Origin: CAWGCE01 sp964480915
GTDB taxonomy: Bacteria > Planctomycetota > Planctomycetia > Pirellulales > Pirellulaceae
NCBI GenBank assembly: GCA_964480915.1
Contig: CAYZRS010000087.1
Location: 1-18,909 of the forward strand
Direction: 5' to 3'
DNA: 18,909 bases
Shown in pieces: positions 6,221 to 14,725 of this stretch. The translations under genes and the position numbers were made by a program. How positions within the stretch are numbered: the first letter of the stretch is position 1; every line of letters begins with the position of its first letter. The notes below the pieces were generated by a model. It was not told the DNA's origin and did no database searches. It saw nothing but the letters and a program-made list of their open reading frames with translations.

Positions 6221-7687
6221 GTGAAAATGATGCAACAAATGAGATTCACTTGGCTGAGCACAACGGTGCTTGTCTGTTCGATCATCAGCATCACGGCGCC
6301 AGCGTCGTACGCACAGCGTGGGAAACGGACTTTCCGGCGGGCTCAGTTCGAGCAAGCCATCCCGTCCGTGGATGTCCCCTCGCCTGCGAACGAAGGCAGT
6401 TTGATGCCGTCGATCAATGATGTGATTCCGCCCTCGCTCGATGGTTCGAGTTCTCGTATCACACCCGAGATCCCGCTGCACGAACAGCAATATGTGGATC
6501 CGCAACCGGTGATTGAGCAATACCAAGAGCCATCGATCCAACCTTATCACGACCAAGTCCAAGAACCGTATCCGATCGAAAACTACTCGGGCGACCAAGG
6601 TTTTGGCTACCAAGATGACGGTCCGGCACCGGTCTACTCGACGGGTACATGGTACCGCCGAGGAGAGTGGTACTTCGGTTCGGAAGTTTTGTTCATGACA
6701 CGCACCGATCCACGCGACACGATTCCCATCGTCGATCCTGACCTTTCGAACAATACAACTTTCGATGCCCTCTCAGTTGAAGGGTTAGTGACACACAATT
6801 TTCACCCAGGTACTCGGTTAACGTTGGGGCGATTCTTGGGTCGCGACGTAGCCGGCCGAGACCACATGCTGGAATTCGAATTTACTGGTCTCTTCGAGTG
6901 GAATGACGCGAGGACAATCGATTCGGGCGCTAATGCGGGCAACGTTGGCGTGCCAAGCAACCCCACTGGCGTGCAATCGTTAGGGATTTTCGGGTTCGTC
7001 GTACCCGAGCTCGCACCGTTTTTCAATGCTGATTCGATACGAGTCGACTTTGATGCGGACTTCAATCAGGGGGTGCTCAATTTTAAGATCGCCAGTCGTC
7101 CCGGGCGGGACCAGCTGGCCATGCAACCTGACGGTCGTTGGGTACGTCATGGGGCGGTGAGCCAAATGCGAACTCTCTTTGGTGGACTTCGATACGCTTC
7201 GTTCAACGAGACATTTTCGATGATAAGTAATTCGGAAATTAACGGTGTTTCAGACGGTTCGCGCGGACTGTATTCGGTGCTGACAAACAATGACATGTTT
7301 GGTCTGCATATCGGTGGTGAGACCGTGGAAAAATATGACGAATGGAGCTGGGGGCTTCGCGGTAGCGTCGGTGGCATGGCGAACTTCGCACAGCGTCGTA
7401 GCACCGCGCGTTCGACCACACGAGATGCAGCTGGAGTGGCTACAGTGAACGAGCTCTCTGAAGATTTGCAAGACGAAAAGTTCGCCTTCGTTGCTGACGC
7501 CGGCATCTTTGGAACCTATCAGCTGCGTCCCAACTTACATTTTAAGCTGGGCTACAATTTGTCTTACTTCTCAGGCCTAGGATTGGCGGCTGAAAACCTT
7601 GGGTTCAACAGCGGCTTCGCCGAGTTCAATATTAACGGGTCCACCCTGATTCACGGTGGAAGTGTTGGCTTTGAAACAACTTGGTAG
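6221..7687 (+). CDS. BBP7 family outer-membrane beta-barrel protein
   Basis: 488 residues. Residues 1-31 are a signal peptide (MMQQMR, hydrophobic core TTVLVCSIISI, cleavage after ASYA). A Pro/Gln/Tyr/Asp-rich linker to about 140 follows, then a region rich in alternating aromatic strands beginning WYRRGEWYFGSEVLF and ending GSTLIHGGSVGFETTW. A terminal aromatic residue is usual for outer-membrane barrels. This pattern is that of the planctomycete BBP7 family, whose role is not established; a pore or structural surface role is inferred. The GTG start at 6221 is chosen over the longer open frame because GGGAG lies about 6 bases upstream and the signal peptide begins there. It is a single-gene unit followed by a hairpin at 7729-7751. 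Confidence 0.85.
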   Translation: MKMMQQMRFTWLSTTVLVCSIISITAPASYAQRGKRTFRRAQFEQAIPSVDVPSPANEGSLMPSINDVIPPSLDGSSSRITPEIPLHEQQYVDPQPVIEQYQEPSIQPYHDQVQEPYPIENYSGDQGFGYQDDGPAPVYSTGTWYRRGEWYFGSEVLFMTRTDPRDTIPIVDPDLSNNTTFDALSVEGLVTHNFHPGTRLTLGRFLGRDVAGRDHMLEFEFTGLFEWNDARTIDSGANAGNVGVPSNPTGVQSLGIFGFVVPELAPFFNADSIRVDFDADFNQGVLNFKIASRPGRDQLAMQPDGRWVRHGAVSQMRTLFGGLRYASFNETFSMISNSEINGVSDGSRGLYSVLTNNDMFGLHIGGETVEKYDEWSWGLRGSVGGMANFAQRRSTARSTTRDAAGVATVNELSEDLQDEKFAFVADAGIFGTYQLRPNLHFKLGYNLSYFSGLGLAAENLGFNSGFAEFNINGSTLIHGGSVGFETTW

Positions 7688-7728
7688 GGATCGATCGACC
7701 AGCAGGTTCTGAATGTCAATGAACAGCT

Positions 7729-7751
7729 CAACCTCGCCCCGCGCGAGGTTG
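7729..7751 (+). terminator. Strong hairpin downstream of the BBP7 gene
   Basis: CAACCTCGC and GCGAGGTTG make a perfect 9-bp stem around CCCGC, 41 bases after the stop. GGCTTATAG follows rather than a clean U-tract. It is the longest perfect stem I found and a probable terminator. The remaining 205 bases to the next start hold scattered GTTAG/GTTAA motifs and no gene. Confidence 0.6.
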
Positions 7752-7956
7752 GCTTATAGATGGGGGCAGCGGAGTTGCTTGTGAAATCGAGTCGACTCTG
7801 ACGGTTAGCTGGTTAATTCGGTCAAAACGCGACAGAATCAACGGTTAACGGGCTCTAGAAGCGAACGAAGTTCTCGGGCATTACGAATAACCATGGACGG
7901 AAGGTGAACACCTAGGTAGGCTGGCCCGTTGGATTCTCGGAAAAAGTCTTCTTGCT

Positions 7957-10900
7957 ATGTCAATCACGCCCACAAATAAGCGACCGTTTTTCGAACGACA
8001 TGCACTGCTCGTGTTGATGCTGGTGGTGTTCTTTGTCCCCTTCGGTTTGCGGGGCGCACGGATGGCCGTGCGTGGCATGCGCAACGATGTCAAGGATTGG
8101 CTGCCGGACCGTTTTGAAGAAACGAAAGAACTGGCCAAGTTCCGCGAACTGTTCGGTGGCGAAGGCTTTGTAGCGGTCAGCTGGGATGGCTGCACCGGAA
8201 AGTCTGACGACTCCCGCTTTCGTCTATTCGTCGACAAGTTCTTTCGCGAGACGCCTCCCTCTCAGCAGGCGGCCGCTGCGGCGAAGCCGGCTGTCTCTTA
8301 TGTCAATGAAGAGCTGGGGATTTATTCTCGTCAGCTGCTTGAGAAAGCGATCGATCCCGGCTTCATCGGGAATCGACTGGGCCTTTATGTCACCGGCAAG
8401 ACGCACGACAACTGGGGTGGGCTCAATGAGAAATGGATGCGGGGTGATGGCGAGGTTTGGTTCTACATCCTGCCCAACGGTGAAATCTACAAATGGCTAG
8501 GGCGAGATACGCCACTGGCAGCTGCCGGTCGCTTGCTGCGGGAAGCGATGGGTAAAGAAAATCCGCTCGAAGGCGAGCTGATGGCAAGCCTCAAGGAAGA
8601 GGATGCCGCCTGGTTCCACGAGGATATTCGCCGCCTGGAGGCCGACCTGATCAAGACGGTCGTGACTGGCCCGGCGCTACTGAGCGATTTAACGCGGCCA
8701 GGCGGGGCGCTGGATGGCGATCCCGACGCGGCGCTCAAGCGACTCAACGGTTGGCTTTACGGACCAGACGGTGAGCAAGCCTGTATCTTTGTGACTCTGA
8801 CCGAACGTGGTCGAACGAACTTACATCGTATCGTGGGGCGCGGCATCTTGGGCCGGCCGCGCGGCAAAGTCCTGGAAGTCGGTGCCGAATCTGGATTGCA
8901 CGCGCCGCCGCGACCTTCCCTATTACCACCGCCTTTCAATAGTTGGGTCGACAGCAAAATCGTCGCTGCGGGTCCGGTCATGCGGATGGGCGGGCCGGTC
9001 TGTGATAACGTCGCGATTGACGAAGAGGGCCAAATCACGCTGGTACGTTTGGTCGGCCTGTCATGCTGCATCGGACTGCTCGTTTCGTGGCTCAGTTTTC
9101 GCAGTCTACCGGTCGTCTTCATGCTGGGTTTTGTGGGCGTCGTAGCCGCATGTCTTAGTATCGCGTTCGTCTGGTGGGGCGGCAGTCGGATGGACGCCGT
9201 GCTCATGTCGATGCCGTCGTTGGTCTACGTGTTGGGCCTTTCCGGCGCCGTACACATCGTCAACTACTACCGAGATACGGTCGAGAAAGAGGGCTTTCCC
9301 GGTCGGCCAGATAAAGCGATGGCTTACGGTTGGAAGCCGTGTACCTTGGCCGCCTTTACAACCGCGTTGGGCCTGATTTCTTTGGCGACCAGCGACATCG
9401 TACCGATTCGCAAGTTCGGCATCTTCGCGGCGGTGGGCGTCGTGCTTTCGCTGACGCTGCTATTCACCTTTTTGCCGGCTGCTCTCACCTTATGGCCACC
9501 CAAAAAATTCATTCGCGAATCGAATCCTGACGGGACAAAACCGAAATACCTTGCCGATTACGCTGGCGATTTTTGGAATTCGGTAGGCGAGTTCGTCATT
9601 GGACGCAGCGGGCTAGTGACGCTGGCTTCGGTTTTGGTCCTTGCGACTGCGGCTTGGGGTCTGCCGCGGATGAAGACATCCGTGAAGATCTTGAACCTGT
9701 TCGAAGAAGACAACAAGCTGATTCAGGACTACGCTTGGCTGGAGGAAAATCTGGGCAAGCTTGTGCCGGTCGAGTTGTTGGTGCGAGTCGACCCCGATTC
9801 GATGGTCAGCCACGAGTTGGACAAAGAGGCCACCGCCGATTCGACGAATGTCAGCGCGAACGAGAAGTTTCGTTTGAATTTCCTCGAGCGGATGGAAATC
9901 ACCGAACATGTTCGCCGTTCCATCGATGCGCATTTCGGTGAAAAGGCGAGCGGCATTACTGGCCAGGCGATGCTGGCCGCTTCATTTGTTCCACCGCTTC
10001 CGGCGGCTGGCGGAAGCACTCGACAGACGACCATGCGAGGCGCCTTTAGCCGACGACTGGCGACCTACCGTGACGACATGTTGCGATCGGATTATTTTCG
10101 ACTGGACGAAGAAGATCAGGCCGAACTGTGGCGGATTTCGCTGCGGCTGTCGGCGCTCAAAGATGTCGATTACGGCATGTTCGTTTCCGAGCTAAAACGA
10201 GCTGTCGAACCGGTCATGTCGGCCTACAAGTATCGCGATGTCGTGCTCAAGGAGATCGACCAATCACGCGAAGGTGGATTCCGTGGGGCCCGCGCCTTGA
10301 TGCTGGGCGTTCCGTTTGGCAAATCGGGATTCGCGGGGACACCCACAGCCGAAGCGTTGGCGCAAGCCAAAATGCCGCAGACCGATTCGGTAGCGACGGC
10401 GGTGATGGCTCAAAGGCTGACGTTCAGCAGCACGTTGGCCTCGTTACTGAAGAGTGCGGCGCTCAATTACCGCGACTGGCATGATCCGCGATTTGAGCTG
10501 CCAGTGAATTGGCAAGAACAGGCCAAGGACTACGACTGTGTCTTGGTGTTCGCCAACGATGCCCGCTATAACCTCGATCAAATCAAAGCGGCCGGCGTTC
10601 CCGTCATTGATGTTCGTGACCATCTCTATGATGCCAGCACAGGTCAGCAGACGGCTGCCCAGTTGGGCTCGGCCGTTGGCACGACCTACACCGGCCTGGT
10701 GCCGATCGTCTACAAAGCTCAGCGCACTCTCCTACAAAGCCTCATCGAAAGCACCGGCTGGGCGTTTGTGGCCATTAGCATCGTCATGATGGTCGTCCTG
10801 CGCAACCCGATCGCCGGGCTCGTGTCGATGCTGCCCAACATTTTCCCCGTGGTTGTCGTATTTGGCTTGATGTCTTGGTCAGCCACGATGGTCGATATCG

Positions 10901-11469
10901 GGACGATGATGACTGCCAGCGTCGCGATGGGTGTTGCGGTCGATGACACCATCCATTTCTTGACCTGGTTTCGCCGTGGTATTGCGGACGGCTTGGAACG
11001 TAACGACGCCATTCGTCTTGCGTACGACCGTTGCGCCATCGCGATGACGCAAACGACACTGATCGCCGGTCTAGGATTATTTGTCTTTGCACTTAGTAGC
11101 TTTACTCCGACTCGTCGTTTCGGCACGCTGATGTTGGCGCTGCTGGTGACCGCTTTGGTCGGAGATTTGATTTTCTTACCAGCGCTGTTAGCCGGTCCGT
11201 TTGGGCGACTGTTTGCTGGCCGCAAAGGAAATAGCAACAACGGTGATGAACCGGGGCCATCTTCCGATGGCGATTCTGACCCGCTGCTTGAATCGGAGCC
11301 GGAGACCGAAACGGCTGTTTCGTTGGGCGACAATGGGCCGACTGCGGAGCCATTGATCGAACGGACCGAACCGACAATTCGGGGTAGGTTGCCAGGCAAG
11401 CCGCATTCGGCGAAGCAGCGTGCGCCATTAAGCCGCCGCGACGGTTCGCGCACCAAATGGCATCTATAG
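7957..11469 (+). CDS. MMPL/RND family transporter
   Basis: Inner-membrane exporter of the MMPL branch of the RND superfamily, which moves lipids or hydrophobic compounds using the proton gradient. The 1170 residues show the internal two-fold layout. TM1 is at about 15-33 with NDVKDWLP just after. A large periplasmic loop of about 325 residues follows. TM2-6 lie at about 364-384, 386-405, 415-437, 462-482 and 489-510, and TM7 at about 552-570. A second periplasmic loop of about 360 residues precedes TM8-12 at about 934-1078. GVAVDDTIHFL (Asp996, Asp997) in TM10 is the RND proton-relay motif. The matching TM4 reads GLSGAVHIVNYY and lacks the acidic pair. The last 90 residues are acidic and disordered. 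It is followed after 43 bases by the DUF3592 gene, probably as one operon. ATG 7957 lacks a clear ribosome site. The cargo cannot be told. Confidence 0.92.
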   Translation: MSITPTNKRPFFERHALLVLMLVVFFVPFGLRGARMAVRGMRNDVKDWLPDRFEETKELAKFRELFGGEGFVAVSWDGCTGKSDDSRFRLFVDKFFRETPPSQQAAAAAKPAVSYVNEELGIYSRQLLEKAIDPGFIGNRLGLYVTGKTHDNWGGLNEKWMRGDGEVWFYILPNGEIYKWLGRDTPLAAAGRLLREAMGKENPLEGELMASLKEEDAAWFHEDIRRLEADLIKTVVTGPALLSDLTRPGGALDGDPDAALKRLNGWLYGPDGEQACIFVTLTERGRTNLHRIVGRGILGRPRGKVLEVGAESGLHAPPRPSLLPPPFNSWVDSKIVAAGPVMRMGGPVCDNVAIDEEGQITLVRLVGLSCCIGLLVSWLSFRSLPVVFMLGFVGVVAACLSIAFVWWGGSRMDAVLMSMPSLVYVLGLSGAVHIVNYYRDTVEKEGFPGRPDKAMAYGWKPCTLAAFTTALGLISLATSDIVPIRKFGIFAAVGVVLSLTLLFTFLPAALTLWPPKKFIRESNPDGTKPKYLADYAGDFWNSVGEFVIGRSGLVTLASVLVLATAAWGLPRMKTSVKILNLFEEDNKLIQDYAWLEENLGKLVPVELLVRVDPDSMVSHELDKEATADSTNVSANEKFRLNFLERMEITEHVRRSIDAHFGEKASGITGQAMLAASFVPPLPAAGGSTRQTTMRGAFSRRLATYRDDMLRSDYFRLDEEDQAELWRISLRLSALKDVDYGMFVSELKRAVEPVMSAYKYRDVVLKEIDQSREGGFRGARALMLGVPFGKSGFAGTPTAEALAQAKMPQTDSVATAVMAQRLTFSSTLASLLKSAALNYRDWHDPRFELPVNWQEQAKDYDCVLVFANDARYNLDQIKAAGVPVIDVRDHLYDASTGQQTAAQLGSAVGTTYTGLVPIVYKAQRTLLQSLIESTGWAFVAISIVMMVVLRNPIAGLVSMLPNIFPVVVVFGLMSWSATMVDIGTMMTASVAMGVAVDDTIHFLTWFRRGIADGLERNDAIRLAYDRCAIAMTQTTLIAGLGLFVFALSSFTPTRRFGTLMLALLVTALVGDLIFLPALLAGPFGRLFAGRKGNSNNGDEPGPSSDGDSDPLLESEPETETAVSLGDNGPTAEPLIERTEPTIRGRLPGKPHSAKQRAPLSRRDGSRTKWHL

Positions 11470-11512
11470 TGTCGTAGCTCAAGGCTGCCGCTTCTCTTAG
11501 GAGTCGAGTCCT

Positions 11513-12535
11513 GTGGGTGAGTCCTCAAAACGCTTGCCAGGGCTGGTCCTGTTAGGGCTCTTGTTTGCGGGAATGGGCGGCCTGTTTTGTTACCTGATGG
11601 TCGTCGACTACGTACAGACATTACGGACCTATGGTTGGCAGTCAGTGCCCGTCGTCTTTGAAAAGCTGGAGGTGAAGTACCCAGCACGAGCGCCCGGCGC
11701 GACCAGCCACGATCCATTTGAACTGACCGGTCGGTTCCGATACGAATGGGAAGGTCGGGAGTATCGTTCGGATACATTGGCTCGCAAACCGATCGCATCG
11801 GGTTCGATGCAGGAATTGGCGCTGCGCCGACGAGCCATGATTCGGAACGAAGTGGATCGAGCGTTTGTCAATCAGGCGGACCCGTCCGAAGCGATCGTCG
11901 AGCGAGAATCGCTGTGGTCGATCTTGTTTCTCGCCTTGCCTTTGCTATTCCTTTTCATCGGGTTGGCCTGCATCGTTGGCGGCCTTGGCTGGTCGCTGCC
12001 GAAAGTGACGCGACCCAAGAAACGCAAGTATGGAATTAGCAAATCCAAACTGTCTGTACCGCAATTGTGGGGCGGTTGTCTGTTTCTCTTGTTGGGCTGC
12101 GGTATGCTGCTGCCGATGGCGATTTTCCCGTGGGTCTCTCGCGAGCGAGCCAAAGGTTGGGTGAAGACTCCTTGTGAAATCGTTTGGGGACGAGTCAAAA
12201 CGCACGACAGTGATGATGGCGATACCTACTCGGTCGATATCTTGTTTCGATACGAGGTGGAAGGGAAGACTCACCTCTCCAATGAGTACTCATTTGTGAA
12301 GGGCTCTTCAAGCGGTTACAAATCGAAGCGGGCGATCGTCAAGCAGTATCCGAGCGGTTTGCAGACGAGTTGCTTTGTTGATCCACGTTTGCCCGAACGA
12401 GCGGTGTTGGTGATGCACCTTGCCAGCCTCGGATACTGGTGGCTGCTGCCTGCTGGATTCGCGCTGTTGGGTGCAGGCATGTCGGTGACAGGAATCTTCC
12501 ATCGGGTGAACGACTCGGTCGACAGCCACAGCTAA
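11513..12535 (+). CDS. DUF3592-type membrane protein
   Basis: 340 residues with four predicted membrane segments (about 9-31, 135-158, 185-208, 305-327). Two extracytoplasmic domains each follow the DUF3592 pattern: the first reads WQSVPVVFEKLEVKY then RFRYEWEGREYRSD, the second WVKTPCEIVWGRVKT then ILFRYEVEGKTHLSNEY and a FVDPRLPERAVL end. The protein is thus an internal duplication of TM-domain-TM. The function of the family is unknown. The GTG start at 11513 has TTAGGAG 9 bases upstream. It lies 43 bases after the MMPL gene on the same strand, so the two are probably co-transcribed. It may be an accessory of the transporter; that is inference from position only. Confidence 0.8.
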   Translation: MGESSKRLPGLVLLGLLFAGMGGLFCYLMVVDYVQTLRTYGWQSVPVVFEKLEVKYPARAPGATSHDPFELTGRFRYEWEGREYRSDTLARKPIASGSMQELALRRRAMIRNEVDRAFVNQADPSEAIVERESLWSILFLALPLLFLFIGLACIVGGLGWSLPKVTRPKKRKYGISKSKLSVPQLWGGCLFLLLGCGMLLPMAIFPWVSRERAKGWVKTPCEIVWGRVKTHDSDDGDTYSVDILFRYEVEGKTHLSNEYSFVKGSSSGYKSKRAIVKQYPSGLQTSCFVDPRLPERAVLVMHLASLGYWWLLPAGFALLGAGMSVTGIFHRVNDSVDSHS

Positions 12536-12553
12536 CGCCCTACGTTTAGGGCG
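12536..12553. terminator. Perfect hairpin between convergent DUF3592 and zinc-ribbon genes
   Basis: CGCCCTA and TAGGGCG pair over 7 bp around CGTT, starting at the base right after the TAA (12533-12535). The opposing gene ends at 12566, so it can serve both. No U-tract is present on either side. Confidence 0.55.
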
Positions 12554-12565
12554 GGCCCAATCCAC

Positions 12566-13063
12566 TTAGGGTGTCCCGGCCAACGCAAAGAGCAGCCCAA
12601 GCAAAAGCACCGTCAGCACCACGGCAATGATCGTCCCATTCAGCCATCTCTTTTCCAGTCGCGTTTCCCGTTTTGCCAAACGTTCTTCTTCAGCGGCTAG
12701 GAATTCGATACTCTGTCTGCGGTCGAGTTTGAATTTGGCTTGGCATTGCGGACACATCGCAAACTTTCCCAACATTTCTGGGGTTGTTTCGAGCGCGTGT
12801 CCATTGGGACACGGGATGTGAAATAGTTCGGGCGGTCGTTCGACAGGAAAAGGGCTCGCGGCGATTGAGTTCTGGCCGGCGTTCCAGCGAGCGGCCCGAT
12901 ATTCGTCCTCTTTGCCTTCGATCTTAATGGCCGGGGCTTGGCGAACGGGAGCCGGTGGGACGACCATTTTGACGCCACACTGCGGACACATGCACGAGCG
13001 GCCTTCGTGAAAAGGTTCCGCCTCCAAAACGTGACCTCGCGGGCATGTAAATTCGAATGCCAT
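12566..13063 (-). CDS. Double zinc-ribbon protein with C-terminal membrane anchor
   Basis: 165 residues, function unknown. Two copies of the same metal-binding unit are seen: CPRGH (7-11) with CPQC (26-29), and CPNGH (85-89) with CPQC (104-107). Each would hold one zinc through three Cys and one His. A 40-residue Pro-rich linker separates them. Then follow a charged helix with EEERLAKRETRLEKRW (125-140), probably a short coiled coil, and a single membrane helix at about 143-162 with only AGTP beyond. This is a tail-anchored topology with both ribbons in the cytoplasm. No signal peptide is present. ATG 13063 starts directly before the first ribbon, with no Shine-Dalgarno site. It is divergent from the S1 gene across 216 bases. 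Such proteins recur in planctomycetes; partners are unknown. Confidence 0.78.
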   Translation of the reverse strand: MAFEFTCPRGHVLEAEPFHEGRSCMCPQCGVKMVVPPAPVRQAPAIKIEGKEDEYRAARWNAGQNSIAASPFPVERPPELFHIPCPNGHALETTPEMLGKFAMCPQCQAKFKLDRRQSIEFLAAEEERLAKRETRLEKRWLNGTIIAVVLTVLLLGLLFALAGTP

Positions 13064-13279
13064 GATTTCAGTTTAGCATCTGGGCCGTTTTGTGTTGAAC
13101 GTCGGGTGATTCTGTCGAGTTTCGCCTGGCCCATTGCTTGGTGCGATCCGGCGGACATCGCCGATTATCTACCGCAGCCAGTGGGGGAGTGATACACTAC
13201 GTTGCTTGAAAGTGAGTCTTCCTCAAAGCATTCGCGAGGTAAGATTGAACTCACGTTCCACAGACAACGAAGCCGAACG

Positions 13280-14707
13280 ATGAACGAATCCAACCGACCA
13301 GAATCCGCAGATAAACCTCACGACGCCGAGCCAGAAGCGAAGCCCGCTTTGAGGATCAAAATTGGCTCACAGCGCGACCCTGCGCCGGAAGTGAAGGTGG
13401 AACCCGAAATCGACGAACAAGAGTCGAAACACGCGCCGACCGTTGCGGAAGACGGTACGACCAAATTTCCACCGCCGCGAGTCGATCGAATTTCGGACGA
13501 TCTCCAACAGGAGATTGACGCAGCGCTGGGCGGCGCATCCATCGATGCACTGCTTGCTGGCGAAACAGGTAGCGCCGCAAGTACCGAGCCGGAAGTCGAC
13601 AAGCTCTACAAAGCGACAGTGGTCAAGATTCATCGCGAGGATTGCTTCTTTGCTCTACCAGGTTCGTATGAAGCCTTCGCTTCGCTGAAACAATTCAAAG
13701 AAGTGCCCAATGTGGGTGACGAAATCGAGGTCAAAGTCGTGCGCTTCAACGCAGACGATGGCCTGTACGAAGTGGGCATCCCCGGCGCATCGGTAAGTAT
13801 CGGTGACTGGTCTGACATCGAAGAGGGGATGACGGTCGAGGCGCGCATCACAGGCCACAACACGGGAGGGCTCGAATGTGAGGTGAACAACATTCGCGGC
13901 TTCATTCCGATGAGCCAGATTTCGATTTATCGCGTCGAAGATCCGGAGCAGTTTGTCAACGAGAAGATGACCTGTGTCGTGACTGAAGCGAAACCAGAGA
14001 AGAAGAATTTGGTGCTCAGTCGTCGCGCTGTGCTCGAGCGTGAAAAAGAGGCGATGAAAGAACAAACGATGGAAGCGCTGGCCGTTGGCCAAGAGCGTGA
14101 AGGGGTCATCAGCAGCATCAAGGATTTCGGTGCCTTCGTCGATCTGGGTGGCGTTGATGGATTGATCCATATCAGTCAGTTGAGTTGGGATCGAGTCAAT
14201 CATCCGAGCGAAGTGGTGGAAGTCGGTCAGAAGGTCAAGGTGAAGATCGAGAAGATCGATAGCTCGAACGGTCGGATTGGACTCTCGTTCCGTGACATGG
14301 TCGACCATCCCTGGAAGAAGGTCGAACAAGATTTCAGCGTTGGAGCGATCGTCAAGGGAACCGTTTCCAAAATCATGGACTTCGGGGCCTTTGTCCGTTT
14401 GGAAGCGGGCATTGAAGGCTTGGTCCATATCTCAGAAGTTGCCCACCACCGCGTCGTGAACATTTCCACGTTCGTCAAAGAGGGGCAGGAAGTTGAGGTC
14501 AAAGTCCTTTCGATTGATCCGGACGCTCAACGCATGAGCCTGTCCATGAAGGCGGTGCAACAAGCGCCCGCATCGGCGGCCGATAAAAAGAAAGCGGCAG
14601 AAGAGGACGAACCGCTGCGAGAAAAAGCGACCAAAGGTCACGAAGGACCGTTGAAAGGTGGCACCAATCGCCCGACCGGTGGTGAGAGTGTGGGGCTGAA
14701 TTGGTAG
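13280..14707 (+). CDS. S1 RNA-binding domain protein (ribosomal protein S1-like, four S1 repeats)
   Basis: 475 residues. Residues 1-105 are acidic and disordered. Four S1 (OB-fold) repeats follow at about 106-168, 182-249, 267-338 and 353-426. The last two are canonical: EGVISSIKDFGAFVDLGGVDGLIHISQLSW and KGTVSKIMDFGAFVRLEAGIEGLVHISEVA (each here quoted only as motif; key features are KDFGAF or MDFGAF and GL(I/V)HIS). The first two are diverged. S1 proteins bind mRNA at the 30S subunit or act in RNA turnover. E. coli S1 has six repeats and begins directly with the first, so this is either a short planctomycete S1 or a paralogue. A Lys/Glu-rich tail ends GGESVGLNW. ATG 13280 is preferred over a TTG at 13202; neither has a ribosome site. 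It converges with the RNase H-like gene, with 18 bases between stops. Confidence 0.85.
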   Translation: MNESNRPESADKPHDAEPEAKPALRIKIGSQRDPAPEVKVEPEIDEQESKHAPTVAEDGTTKFPPPRVDRISDDLQQEIDAALGGASIDALLAGETGSAASTEPEVDKLYKATVVKIHREDCFFALPGSYEAFASLKQFKEVPNVGDEIEVKVVRFNADDGLYEVGIPGASVSIGDWSDIEEGMTVEARITGHNTGGLECEVNNIRGFIPMSQISIYRVEDPEQFVNEKMTCVVTEAKPEKKNLVLSRRAVLEREKEAMKEQTMEALAVGQEREGVISSIKDFGAFVDLGGVDGLIHISQLSWDRVNHPSEVVEVGQKVKVKIEKIDSSNGRIGLSFRDMVDHPWKKVEQDFSVGAIVKGTVSKIMDFGAFVRLEAGIEGLVHISEVAHHRVVNISTFVKEGQEVEVKVLSIDPDAQRMSLSMKAVQQAPASAADKKKAAEEDEPLREKATKGHEGPLKGGTNRPTGGESVGLNW

Positions 14708-14725
14708 CTTGGTGCTCAGCAAGGC

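Noticed and set aside
10719..11798. Open frame of 359 codons on the minus strand
   Set aside because: Antisense to the MMPL and DUF3592 genes, crosses their junction and has no recognisable motif.
13064..13279. Promoter-like TACACT near 13193 upstream of the S1 gene
   Set aside because: No acceptable -35 box at 16-18 bases; too weak to annotate.
13655..14428. Open frame of 257 codons antisense to the S1 gene
   Set aside because: Mirror of strongly conserved S1 repeats; His/Asp-rich composition is a codon-use artefact.
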